Shown here piece after piece: positions 1 to 8,128 of a stretch of DNA of 39,815 nucleotides. How positions within the stretch are numbered: position 1 is the stretch's first letter; each line of letters begins with the position of its first letter. A program made the translations under genes and the position numbers. The DNA is from Candidatus Hydrogenedentota bacterium (GTDB lineage: Bacteria; Hydrogenedentota; Hydrogenedentia; Hydrogenedentales; SLHB01). The stretch covers positions 1-39,815 of the forward strand of contig JADLHJ010000016.1 in the NCBI GenBank assembly GCA_020848835.1, written 5' to 3'. Under the pieces are notes generated by a model. That model made no database searches. It was not told the DNA's origin and worked only from the letters and a program-made list of their open reading frames with translations.

Positions 1-11
1 AAAAGAGGGCA

Positions 12-83
12 GGCCGCGCAACGCGACTCCGAATGCCCCGGGCTTGGCATTCGGTCGAGGGAGCCTTCTTGCGTTGCGCGGCC
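12..83 (-). repeat. Nested inverted repeat, possible terminator or structured RNA end
   Basis: A perfect 13-bp inverted repeat (12-24 against 71-83) encloses a second perfect 7-bp one (31-37 against 46-52). Read on the minus strand it is followed by a short T-rich stretch ending in four T (4-1), so it could end the transcript of the minus-strand gene that starts at 343. The window edge cuts off what lies beyond. It could equally be one copy of a dispersed palindromic repeat. The structure is directly seen; its role is inferred. Confidence 0.5.
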
Positions 84-145
84 AGGGTCTAGGTTGCGGA
101 GTCAGCAACCATAAATCGGTGCTGTGTACACCGACGAGAGGGCCG

Positions 146-343
146 TCATACTGCGCGCCTGCGGGGAGTCCTGCCCCCGGCGCACACTTGCACTGCGCGC
201 ACCATCAAGGGATTGCCGTCCACGGGTTGCAGTACGGGGCGCGCGGCTTTACTGGCGGTGTCCACATCCGGGGCCACCTGCGCAGCGTTAGCTGAGGTTT
301 TTCCGAGGGCTTCGCGCGCGACAAAAGCGTGTACTGCGTTCAT
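146..343 (-). CDS. Small hypothetical protein, 65 aa
   Basis: I do not recognise a family. The gene call rests on context: ATG at 343 is preceded by a strong Shine-Dalgarno (AAGGAGG, six bases upstream), and a sigma54-type promoter lies about 50 bp upstream. The protein begins MNAVHAFVAREALGK, is Ala/Val/Pro-rich and uses codons like its neighbours. It ends in a basic run (GGRTPRRRAV). After about residue 50 the +1 frame is open to the window edge and contains a Cys-x2-Cys-x-Cys cluster, so a frameshift that joined the two frames would give a longer protein; this cannot be decided here. No signal peptide or transmembrane segment is evident. Confidence 0.45.
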   Translation of the reverse strand: MNAVHAFVAREALGKTSANAAQVAPDVDTASKAARPVLQPVDGNPLMVRAVQVCAGGRTPRRRAV

Positions 344-392
344 GTCCAGCCTCCTTGCCTGGTTCCGAGTAGTGCGTCTCGTGGCATATATA

Positions 393-410
393 GAGCAACG
401 GTTATGCCAA
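393..410 (-). promoter_or_regulatory. Sigma54-type (-24/-12) promoter
   Basis: On the minus strand the site reads TTGGCAT-AACCG-TTGCTC. GG and GC are separated by exactly 10 bases, as in the RpoN consensus (TGGCAC-N5-TTGCA). Transcription would start near 381 and give a leader of about 38 nt to the ATG at 343, with its Shine-Dalgarno inside. Sigma54 promoters need an activator ATPase and often an upstream activator site; none was recognised. Confidence 0.55.
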
Positions 411-729
411 CATCCGGGCCGTGCGCAGAAGCACGCGTAAAGCCTTTATTTTCCGTGCGATTTCGATGTGCTGCCGTATAAGAACGCGAAAATTGACACT
501 CGCAAACCTACCATTTTGTATTTCCGGAATTGCGCGCGTACCGTTGGGTAGTCTTCGTGATGGCGCTGGAATATCGATAACCATTGCGAGCAAGACGGAC
601 TGATAACCAACGCTTACCTTTTTGGCCTTAAGTTAGGTCTGCTTGAAGTGCTACCCCCTGCGCTTACTATACTGATGGCGCGTTTTCGGGGTTGGCGCAT
701 TACGCGCCGCAGGATTGGGGAAGAATCTC
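411..729. other. Intergenic region between divergent small genes
   Basis: No convincing coding sequence is seen; the short open frames lack ribosome sites. A possible sigma70 promoter for the gene at 730 is present: TTGAAG at 643-648 and TATACT at 668-673, but with a long 19-bp spacer. A short GC-rich hairpin (GGCGC/GCGCC, 695-709) lies in the presumed leader. Confidence 0.35.
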
Positions 730-975
730 GTGAGTGAAGAGCGTCCTGGGTATTATCGCGATGTTAATGGCGAGTGGCACAAGGACCGCCGCAAAACTGA
801 TCGGCGGTTGCCGCGCGTAGGGGACGGTAATTGGCCACATCACGACCGCCGGTTGCAGTTGCGCCGGAAGACGGACTCGGAGTTTGTGGAGCGCGACGCC
901 AAGGAACAGATTCTGGACGCGTTGGACGACTTTGCCGCGCACCACGATTCTCATGGGCACCCTATCGAAGAATAG
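730..975 (+). CDS. Small charged hypothetical protein, 81 aa
   Basis: I chose the GTG at 730 over the upstream TTG at 715 because GGGGAAG sits six bases before it. The protein is highly charged and soluble, with two related arginine-rich segments (DRRKTDRRLP and DRRLQLRRKTD) followed by an acidic helical stretch (AKEQILDALDDFAAHH) and a His-rich end. Arginine-rich DRR repeats of this type occur in small uncharacterised bacterial proteins; no function can be assigned. It converges on the sugar-binding protein gene, with 66 bp between the stops. Confidence 0.55.
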   Translation: MSEERPGYYRDVNGEWHKDRRKTDRRLPRVGDGNWPHHDRRLQLRRKTDSEFVERDAKEQILDALDDFAAHHDSHGHPIEE

Positions 976-1041
976 TCTTGGGTGAATGCGCGCCGCGCTT
1001 GGGCGAGCGAGACGCAACTCTGCGCGGGCGCCAGTCTATTA

Positions 1042-2364
1042 CTAGCCAGCGGCGAGTGCTTTGTCCGCTTCTTTTTTCAAATCCGCTGTGGCCTGTTCTG
1101 GTGTCTTCAATCCTGAGATGACTGCGGTCAAGGCGCGTTCGACGAGTGTGCGGACTTGTTGCCAGCCCACCACGTTTGGCTGGGATTTTCCAAACGCAAG
1201 ACAATCGAATGCCGCGCGGTCTTGCGGCCATTTTTCCCAGAAGGCCTGCATGTCGGGATCGTTTGCAGCGGACTTGCGGATGGGCAAGTAACCCGTGGCG
1301 ATGGCCCAACGCACCGAAACCTTCGGCGACGTGAAGTGCTTGATGAATCCCCAGGCCGCTTTTTGGTGTGCGTCCGTCGTGCGGAACACGCAGATGTTTG
1401 GACCATAGAGGGCGGTGCGCGGATTGTTGGGATCGGATTGCGGAATGCGTGTCATGCCCCAGTCGTCCGGCGTAGCGGCCATGAGTGCCGCCGCATCGGG
1501 ACGGTGCGAGCTCGGGCGGAAAAAGAACGCCGTGCGATCGTGCGCGAAGGCTTCGCGATCGTCGTAGGTGCCCGGCGGCGCCTGATAGGCTAGGCCTTCC
1601 TTGACGAGCGTGTCGAAGAGTTTGAACGCAGCGAGGACGTTTGGTTGATCGAAGGTGGACACCGATCCGTTTACGACTTCCCCTCCCATGCTGTAGATAA
1701 AGCCTTCGATGGTGGAGCAATCGACGTTGATGGCGTAGGCCTGTTTGCCTGTCTTTGATTTGATGGCGCGGCACTGCGCAAGGAACTCGTCCCACGTCTG
1801 CGGTGGCGCATCGAAGCCTGCCTCCCGCAGCACGCGTTTGTTGTAATACATCATAAGCACGCTCTTGCAGAAGGGGAACGAATACATCCTGTTTTCAAAC
1901 TGCGGAAACTTGTTCGTTTCCAAAACGCTTGGATAAAAGTCGGCGAGTTCGTCTGCCTTGAGGCCGGCGCTTGGATCGGCGATGTAGTCGTCCAACGGTA
2001 AAGCTGCGCCCGCGACGATGTATTCGGAGGTCATGGGTTCGTAGCCGACGGCGGTGGCGGGGAGTTCGCGCGCCTGAATACTGAGAGAAACCTTGCGGAA
2101 GATGTCGCCGTAGTTGCCAAGGTATTCGAGTTTGATTGGCACCGGCGGCTGCGTGGCGTTGTATTCCGTCGCGATGGAATCGAGCAGCTTGGCGGTTTCG
2201 AGGGTGTTGCGATCCCAGCAGACAGCCGATGTTGGATCGATTGGTTTGAATGTCTTTGCGGTAGAGGATGAAGGTGTCGCCGAATCTTGTGCGGGCACGT
2301 CGCGGGGTGTACAGGAAACGACCAAAGCCAAAACTGCGGCGCACGCGAGCGAAACACGAACCAC
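1042..2364 (-). CDS. Sugar ABC transporter, substrate-binding lipoprotein (family 1)
   Basis: An extracytoplasmic solute-binding protein that would capture a sugar or oligosaccharide and deliver it to the two permeases encoded just upstream. The N-terminus is a lipoprotein signal peptide with lipobox LVVSC (Cys18), followed by a Ser/Thr/Ala linker. The remainder (about 440 aa in total) has the family 1 layout, with motifs such as FPFCKSVLMMYYNKRVLREAG, PPQTWDEFL, and a C-terminal segment ending in a helix typical of MalE/UgpB-like proteins. It starts 4 bp after the stop of the MalG-like permease and is the last gene of the run. The substrate cannot be read from sequence. No ABC ATPase lies in the window, so a shared MsmX/UgpC-type ATPase elsewhere is likely. 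Confidence 0.9.
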   Translation of the reverse strand: MVRVSLACAAVLALVVSCTPRDVPAQDSATPSSSTAKTFKPIDPTSAVCWDRNTLETAKLLDSIATEYNATQPPVPIKLEYLGNYGDIFRKVSLSIQARELPATAVGYEPMTSEYIVAGAALPLDDYIADPSAGLKADELADFYPSVLETNKFPQFENRMYSFPFCKSVLMMYYNKRVLREAGFDAPPQTWDEFLAQCRAIKSKTGKQAYAINVDCSTIEGFIYSMGGEVVNGSVSTFDQPNVLAAFKLFDTLVKEGLAYQAPPGTYDDREAFAHDRTAFFFRPSSHRPDAAALMAATPDDWGMTRIPQSDPNNPRTALYGPNICVFRTTDAHQKAAWGFIKHFTSPKVSVRWAIATGYLPIRKSAANDPDMQAFWEKWPQDRAAFDCLAFGKSQPNVVGWQQVRTLVERALTAVISGLKTPEQATADLKKEADKALAAG

Positions 2365-2368
2365 GGAA

Positions 2369-3181
2369 TTACCCCTTTATACCGGCGTTGAGCGCGCTGT
2401 CGAGAAAGGTGCGTTGGGTGAGGAAGTATAGCGCCACGGTCGGAAGGATGACAATGGTAGACGCGCACATGAGCAGGTTCGTTTGCACACCAGTCTCGCT
2501 GCCGAAAATAGTGAGGCCGTATTGGATGAGGCGCATGTCTTCGCTGCTGGTGACGACGATGGGCCAGATGAGCGAGTTGTAACTACCGAGGAACGAGAAT
2601 AGCGCAATCGTAACGAGCGAGGGCTTTACAAGCGGCGCGGCGATCCACGTGAGGAAGCGCAGATGGCCGCAACCGTCCACGCGCGCGGCCTCGAAGAAAT
2701 CGTTCGGCAGCGCGAGGAAAGACTGGCGCACAAGGAAAATCGAAAATGCGCTGGCGCACCAAGGCACGATGAGCGCCGCGTAGGTGTTGTACCACCCGAG
2801 ATCGCGCACGAGCAGAAAATTGGGGATAAGCGTTACCTCGAAGGGCACCATCATCGTAGCGAGCAGAAACGCAAACATCACGTTGCGTCCGCGGAATTCG
2901 AGACGCGCGAATGCGTAACCGGCGAGCAACGAGGTGATGACCACGCTGGTCATCACTGTAAACGCGACGATCAACGTATTGTAGAAATACACGCCGAAGG
3001 GTGCAGCATAAAGCGCGTTTGTATAGTTCGCCCACTGCAACGTTTGCGGCAGTAGATCGATCTCCGGCGCGCTGGCTTCGCGGCTGGTTTTTAGCGAGGT
3101 GGTGAGCATCCATACGAAGGGGAACACACTGACCAAACTGCCCGCAATGAGCAAAGCGTATGTGCCTATGCGCGGTCTCAT
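2369..3181 (-). CDS. Sugar ABC transporter permease, MalG/UgpE type
   Basis: Inner-membrane permease of a carbohydrate ABC importer (270 aa, normal length for the family). About six hydrophobic segments are visible, the first at residues 7-27. The cytoplasmic EAA loop that contacts the ATPase is present (FFEAARVDGCGHLRFLTWIAAP). Its start overlaps the stop of the upstream permease by 4 bp (ATGA), implying translational coupling and a heterodimeric channel. The binding-protein gene follows after 4 bp. Confidence 0.92.
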   Translation of the reverse strand: MRPRIGTYALLIAGSLVSVFPFVWMLTTSLKTSREASAPEIDLLPQTLQWANYTNALYAAPFGVYFYNTLIVAFTVMTSVVITSLLAGYAFARLEFRGRNVMFAFLLATMMVPFEVTLIPNFLLVRDLGWYNTYAALIVPWCASAFSIFLVRQSFLALPNDFFEAARVDGCGHLRFLTWIAAPLVKPSLVTIALFSFLGSYNSLIWPIVVTSSEDMRLIQYGLTIFGSETGVQTNLLMCASTIVILPTVALYFLTQRTFLDSALNAGIKG

Positions 3182-4152
3182 TCGTAGTGGACCTTACGCC
3201 CGACGAAGCGCCATTGGACGATGGTGAGCAGCACGATCGCCGCGCACATGAGGACCGCGACGGCAGCGCCATAGCCGATGCGCTGATTCTGATAGAACTG
3301 CGCGTATATGTAGACGATGAGATTCTGCGTGTCGTCGCCGGGCGCGCTGACGAGGGCGTAAAAACTATTGAACGACTGAAACGACTTAATCGCGCTCACG
3401 ATGAGCAAGAAAAAAATCGTGGGCGACAGCAACGGTAAAGATACGTGACGAATAACTTGCCATGTGGATGCGCCGTCGAGCCGGGCGCCTTCTTCAAGTT
3501 GTTTTGGTATGGACGACAACCCAGCGAGAAACACGACGATCATAAACCCGCTCGCGTGCCAAATATCGAAAGCGATGATGCAGCAGAGGGCAAGGCTCGG
3601 GCCGATGGCAGGCGGGATCATACCGTCGGTGAGAATATTCAGAACGCCACGCGGTTCGATGAGCCATTTCTGGGGTTCGATTCCAATATTAATCAATAGC
3701 AAATTAATCAGGCCGCTTTGCGGGCGTAACAGCGCGCGCCAAACCGTCGCGGACGCTACAGCGGAAGTTACGTAAGGCAAAAAGTACAGCGTGCGAAAAA
3801 AACTGCGCGCAAACACAATGCGGAACAGCAACCACGCGATCGTGAAACTAATGGCTAGCGACAGCGGTACGGTGCCGATGGCGTAGTAGAACGTAACTTT
3901 CACGCTGCGCCAGAATTCGGGTTCGTTGAACGCGCGAAGATAGTTTCCTGCGCCGTTGTAGATACCACGGCGCGTATCGAAGAGACTGATATAGATCGCG
4001 TAGAGCAGGGGAAAGAAGGCGAATACGCCGAGGATGATGAGCGATGGCGAAAGCAGCAGCGCGCCGATGACGCCCTGCCGGCGATGAAACCGATCGAGAA
4101 TGATATCCAAGCCTTCTAGACCGGCATCAACAAAACGGACAAGCGCGCTCAT
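3178..4152 (-). CDS. Sugar ABC transporter permease, MalF/UgpA type
   Basis: The partner permease of the MalG-like protein (324 aa). Membrane segments start around residue 25 (GVIGALLLSPSLIILGVFAF), and the EAA loop reads QLEEGARLDGASTWQVIRHVSLP. It lies 14 bp downstream of the KDO transferase stop and overlaps the next permease by 4 bp, so it is probably co-transcribed with both. The first 25 residues form a short cytoplasmic extension before the first membrane segment. Confidence 0.92.
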   Translation of the reverse strand: MSALVRFVDAGLEGLDIILDRFHRRQGVIGALLLSPSLIILGVFAFFPLLYAIYISLFDTRRGIYNGAGNYLRAFNEPEFWRSVKVTFYYAIGTVPLSLAISFTIAWLLFRIVFARSFFRTLYFLPYVTSAVASATVWRALLRPQSGLINLLLINIGIEPQKWLIEPRGVLNILTDGMIPPAIGPSLALCCIIAFDIWHASGFMIVVFLAGLSSIPKQLEEGARLDGASTWQVIRHVSLPLLSPTIFFLLIVSAIKSFQSFNSFYALVSAPGDDTQNLIVYIYAQFYQNQRIGYGAAVAVLMCAAIVLLTIVQWRFVGRKVHYE

Positions 4153-4166
4153 ATCGGGCTATGGTG

Positions 4167-5438
4167 TTACGAAGCGCGCGCGGACTTCAATAAAACGGAA
4201 TCGGCCAGGTCCATTGTGCGGGCAAGCGCGCCGGTGTTTGCAGCGATAGCTTCACGTGCGGCTGTGGATAATGCTGCGCGTCGAGCCGGGGCGCGGAGCA
4301 AAGTTGATACGGCGGATTGAAGCGCGTCGGGGATTTCGACCTGCACGGCGGCGTTTGCATTGACGAGAACTTCTGCGGGATCGATGAAGTTGCTCATATA
4401 GGGTCCGAACACGGTGGGCACGCCAAGTGCGGCGGGTTCGAGGGGGTTGTGTCCGTTTACACCGGGATAGAAGCTGCCGCCGATGATCGCGACGGTGGAG
4501 AGCGGGTAGAAATCGATGAGTTCGCCGAGCGTGTCGATGACGAGGATACGTGCGTCGTGGTGCGGTTCGCCGGCGACGATGCGGCTGCGCAGTGCGACGG
4601 GGTCTTTGAAGGGTGCGAGCGCTTCCGGAAGACGCTCGCGATGGCGTGGCGCGACGATGAGTCGTGCTGTAGGAAATTCAGTCTTCCATGCTTCCCAACA
4701 CCGTGCAGCGAGTTCTTCGTCGCCGGGGCGCGTACTTCCGAAGATGATTGTCGGGCCTTCACCTTTCAAGCTGCACTCGTCGCGGAGTTGCGCAAGGCGC
4801 GATTCTTCGACGAAGGTATTCAGGTTGTCAAACTTGATGTTACCGGTAATGGATATCCGATTGCGGTCGACGCCGAGCGTGGCGAAGCGATCGGCGTAGG
4901 TCTGATGTTGCGCGGCCACGTGCGTAATGCGTGCGAATACATTTCGAAAAAAAGAAGCGTGCCGCTTGTATCGGGAAAAATGTTTGTCGCTGAGCCGTGC
5001 GTTGAGGACCATGACCGAAACGTTGCGCCGTTCGGCTTCACGCACGATGTTCGGCCAGATTTCGGTTTCAATGAGAAACAGCGCGCGCGGGTTTAGCCTG
5101 TGGAAGAAGCGTGCAACGATATTCGGTTGATCCACGGGGAACCACGTGAGCGTTGCATCGGGTAGATTCTTCGAGGCCATGTCCCACGCGGTGACGGTGC
5201 TGACGGTGAGGACGATTGGCACGTCGGGGTAGCGTGTGCGCAGTGCTGCGATAACGGGTCGTGCGACGCTCAATTCCCCCACGCTGCACGCGTGCACCCA
5301 GAACGGCGATGTCTGTGCGCCACTGACGCGAGGCGCGAAGCGGGATAGGAGAGGGCGATACTTTGGACGCAATGCAACCCAGGCAACGGCCGGAGGTACC
5401 GCGAGGGTGGTAAGGGCATCGTATAGCACGTAGTTCAC
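4167..5438 (-). CDS. waaA: 3-deoxy-D-manno-octulosonic acid (KDO) transferase
   Basis: Transfers KDO from CMP-KDO to the lipid A precursor at the inner face of the cytoplasmic membrane, the first step of LPS core assembly. The length (423 aa) matches the family. Family motifs are clear: HACSVGE near residue 50, the LIETEIWPN segment with its Glu residues, VLNARLSDKHFSRY, and the C-terminal nucleotide-binding part with GGSFYPGVNGHNPLEPAALG. An N-terminal hydrophobic stretch is the membrane anchor. The start is GTG at 5438 with only a weak ribosome site. It lies between a dehydrogenase and sugar ABC permeases on the same strand, which is an unusual setting. Its presence argues for an LPS-bearing outer membrane. 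Confidence 0.93.
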   Translation of the reverse strand: MNYVLYDALTTLAVPPAVAWVALRPKYRPLLSRFAPRVSGAQTSPFWVHACSVGELSVARPVIAALRTRYPDVPIVLTVSTVTAWDMASKNLPDATLTWFPVDQPNIVARFFHRLNPRALFLIETEIWPNIVREAERRNVSVMVLNARLSDKHFSRYKRHASFFRNVFARITHVAAQHQTYADRFATLGVDRNRISITGNIKFDNLNTFVEESRLAQLRDECSLKGEGPTIIFGSTRPGDEELAARCWEAWKTEFPTARLIVAPRHRERLPEALAPFKDPVALRSRIVAGEPHHDARILVIDTLGELIDFYPLSTVAIIGGSFYPGVNGHNPLEPAALGVPTVFGPYMSNFIDPAEVLVNANAAVQVEIPDALQSAVSTLLRAPARRAALSTAAREAIAANTGALARTMDLADSVLLKSARAS

Positions 5439-5495
5439 CGTGTGATTTTACGCGACTGACACCAGTACACGAAAACTTGGGGAACACCGCCACGC

Positions 5496-6515
5496 CTATG
5501 CCATTGTCAACACCACGCGAAAGCGGGCCTTTCCGCTGATCATGCGTTCGTAGGCTTCGTTTACTTTGTCGAGCGGGTAGGATTCGTTCATTGAACGCAC
5601 GCCGGTGAGGGCACTGAATTGAAGGGTGTCTTGCGCGTCAATCGAGGTGCCGGAGTACCAGCCTTTTACGGCGCGTTTGCCCATGATAAGCGCAATGCCT
5701 GGGACGGGAATCGGTTCGGGCGCGGCGCCGAGGACCATCAATGAGCCGTTTGGCGCGAGGCCACCGATGGTTGCGGCCATTGCGTCTGCGTTCGTGACTG
5801 TGGCGAGCACGATACTTGCGCCGCCGAGTTTTTGCAGCGCGGCGGCGGGATCTTCGGCCTGGCTGTCGATGTAGTGGTGCGCACCGAGTTGTTTAGCGAG
5901 CGGTTCCTTGTCCGCGCCGCGCGCGATAGTAATCGTTTTGAAACCCATCTTCGCGGCGTATTGCACGCCCAAGTGACCCAAACCACCGAGGCCGAGCACG
6001 GCGACGGTGTCACCGCTGCGAGCGCCGGAGTTGCGGAGTGCGTTGTATGTGGTGAGGCCGGCGCACATGAGCGGTGCGCACTCGACTGGCGTGAGCTTCT
6101 CCGGGAGCCGTGCAAGTGCGTTTGCATACGCGATCATATACTCGCCGAAACCGCCGTCATACGCGATGCCGGTGACCTTGGGAGTCTGCAAGCATGCAAA
6201 GAATTCCCCACGGCGGCAGGTGTCGCATACGCCGCAATGCCAACCGTGCCAACCTATGCCGACGCGCTGGCCCACATTCCAATGATCGACGTCCTTGCTT
6301 AGTGCATCTATGACGCCGACAACTTCGTGGCCGGGGACGCGTGGGTATTGAATGCCGGCCCAATGTCCTTCCTTGGTCATTGCGTCGCTGTGGCAGATGC
6401 CACAGGCCTGCACTTTGACGCGGACTTGACCAGTACCAGGTTCGGGAATGTCGCGCTCGACGAGTTCGAAGGGAGCACCAGGTTTGGTGACTTGGGCTAC
6501 GCGCATTTTGGACAT
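5496..6515 (-). CDS. Zinc-dependent alcohol dehydrogenase, AdhP-like
   Basis: A medium-chain dehydrogenase/reductase that oxidises alcohols or reduces aldehydes with NAD(P) (339 aa). The catalytic zinc ligand region CGICHSD and GHE are present, as is the structural zinc loop with four Cys (CGVCDTCRRGEFFAC). The Rossmann glycine motif is GLGGLGHLG. The start at 6515 is supported by GGAGG eight bases upstream. It reads in the same direction as waaA, 57 bp away, and may share its transcript. The physiological substrate is unknown. Confidence 0.92.
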   Translation of the reverse strand: MSKMRVAQVTKPGAPFELVERDIPEPGTGQVRVKVQACGICHSDAMTKEGHWAGIQYPRVPGHEVVGVIDALSKDVDHWNVGQRVGIGWHGWHCGVCDTCRRGEFFACLQTPKVTGIAYDGGFGEYMIAYANALARLPEKLTPVECAPLMCAGLTTYNALRNSGARSGDTVAVLGLGGLGHLGVQYAAKMGFKTITIARGADKEPLAKQLGAHHYIDSQAEDPAAALQKLGGASIVLATVTNADAMAATIGGLAPNGSLMVLGAAPEPIPVPGIALIMGKRAVKGWYSGTSIDAQDTLQFSALTGVRSMNESYPLDKVNEAYERMISGKARFRVVLTMA

Positions 6516-6609
6516 GACGGGGCCTCCGGGTGGGTGATGTATTCGTGTGGAACAGAACAGATGGGATGTTTATTTCAGGGAAATAACATGTACGCAGCGC
6601 AGTACTGCG

Positions 6610-8004
6610 TTATGCGGCGGGCGGCGGAGCATGAGTGTCGCTGGTGGCGCGTTGCCACACGCGCATTTCATCGCGGTGCTGTCTGACCGTGTTCGTATTC
6701 GCAGGATCACCTATGACGTTGTGCATTTCGTAGGGGTCCTTGGTTTCGTCGAAGAGCGCTTCTTCGTTGCTATCGGTGAGCACGTATTTCCAATCCTTGC
6801 TGCGCACCATCCGGTGCCCCTCCCCCACCTTGCCGCCAACGCCGACGCATTCGCTGGAGACATAGTCGCGCACAGTTTTCCGCGGCGAGGCGAGCACCGA
6901 GCGAATCGATTTACCCATGAGGTGCGCGGGCGCTTCGATGCCGGCGAGGTCGAGCAGCGTGGGGTAAATGTCGAGGCTCGACACGAGCGAGGTGCTGCGC
7001 GTGCCGCTGCGCACACCGTAACCATGCGCGAACATGGGGACGCGCACGGCTTCTTCGTGCATGGTGATCTTATTGCCCAGGCCGTGGTTGCCGAGGTGGT
7101 AGCCGTTGTCAGCGAGATAGATAAAGGTCGTGTTCTCGTAGTGGCGCGATGCGCGGAGTTGATCGAAAAATCCACCAAGCTGATTGTCGAGATGCGAGAT
7201 CGTGGCGTAGTACGCGTGGATGAAATCGATTATTTGTTCCTTCGTGCGAGGCGGGCCGGAGGGCAGATTCTTGTAGTGCTTCGTATAGGCGGTGTCGCGG
7301 TAATAGCGTTCGCCGGGTTTTCCCTGATTGTAGATGCTGCCGTCGGGCGGCGATTCCATGAAATTCGGATCGACTTTCAGGGTGCGTGGATCGTAGAGAT
7401 CAAGCCAGCGCTGTTCGGGCACCAGCGGCACATGCGGTTGGTTCGGCGCAAGCCACAGCAGGAACGGCGCGTCGTTAGTCTCGCGCGATGCGAGGTAGGC
7501 CTTTGCGTTTTCAAAGCTGTCCGTATCGACGACATTTCCGCTTACGGCCGCTTCGCTGAAACCGTACAGCTTCGGATCGCCGAGATGGGACTTACCGAAG
7601 AAGGCGGTCGCATAGCCAGATGCGGTGAGATGGTGTGCGAAGGTTTTGTACCGTTTTTCTTCCACGACACAACGTTGGAAGCCTGATGCGTCCAACCCAA
7701 CAGAACCGTGCTGCTGCGGGAAGAGGCCGCTCATCATGCTCGCGCGGCTTGCCACGCAGATAGGCGATGCGATGTAACACCGATCGAGAATTACCCCTTC
7801 GCCAGCGATGCGGTCCATGTGCGGCGTTTTCACGGCGGGATTGTTGTATCCGAGGGCGCGATGGGCGTGATCGTCCGCAAACACGACGACCAAGTTCGGG
7901 CGCGATTTTGCGGTACGCGTTGTGGACGTGCAGGAAGCGAGCGCTGCGCTAACGCCGCTGGCTACTGTGCTGCGAACGAAACCGCGTCGGGATACTTTTG
8001 ACAT
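6610..8004 (-). CDS. Tat-exported sulfatase (arylsulfatase family)
   Basis: Hydrolyses sulfate esters, probably on polysaccharides or glycans outside the cytoplasm (464 aa). Residues 1-25 hold a twin-arginine motif (SRRGFV) and a possible lipobox ending at Cys25, so it may be a Tat-exported lipoprotein. The formylglycine site is CVASR at residues 83-87, a Cys-type site that needs oxidation by a formylglycine-generating enzyme or an anaerobic maturase. Metal-binding elements are FADDHAH near 43-49 and LADNGYHLGNHG in the second half. A terminator upstream (8065-8102) isolates it from the preceding gene. The substrate is unknown. Confidence 0.92.
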   Translation of the reverse strand: MSKVSRRGFVRSTVASGVSAALASCTSTTRTAKSRPNLVVVFADDHAHRALGYNNPAVKTPHMDRIAGEGVILDRCYIASPICVASRASMMSGLFPQQHGSVGLDASGFQRCVVEEKRYKTFAHHLTASGYATAFFGKSHLGDPKLYGFSEAAVSGNVVDTDSFENAKAYLASRETNDAPFLLWLAPNQPHVPLVPEQRWLDLYDPRTLKVDPNFMESPPDGSIYNQGKPGERYYRDTAYTKHYKNLPSGPPRTKEQIIDFIHAYYATISHLDNQLGGFFDQLRASRHYENTTFIYLADNGYHLGNHGLGNKITMHEEAVRVPMFAHGYGVRSGTRSTSLVSSLDIYPTLLDLAGIEAPAHLMGKSIRSVLASPRKTVRDYVSSECVGVGGKVGEGHRMVRSKDWKYVLTDSNEEALFDETKDPYEMHNVIGDPANTNTVRQHRDEMRVWQRATSDTHAPPPAA

Positions 8005-8064
8005 TGCTGGCTTCCCTTCGACTTCAAAAGTTCGGACGAAGTAGATATGGTATCACCGTACAAG

Positions 8065-8102
8065 AAAAACGCCCGGCATGGATTCGCCGCGGCGAACGGG
8101 CG
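8065..8102 (-). terminator. Rho-independent terminator of the TPP enzyme gene
   Basis: On the minus strand a CGCCCG/CGGGCG stem encloses an inner TTCGCCG/CGGCGAA palindrome and is followed at once by five T (8069-8065). It lies 26 bp after the TPP-enzyme stop and before the sulfatase start. Confidence 0.65.
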
Positions 8103-8128
8103 CTGCAAATTTAATCGATTGCAAGTCG

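Noticed and set aside
146..148. TGA ending the small minus-strand ORF considered as a selenocysteine codon
   Set aside because: The frame after TGA meets another stop within 20 codons and the residues around it show no redox motif. No SECIS-like hairpin is placed correctly.
6547..7686. Long plus-strand open frame of 379 codons
   Set aside because: It lies antisense to the sulfatase, whose motifs are unmistakable. The translation has the biased Val/Arg/His composition of a shadow frame and no ribosome site.
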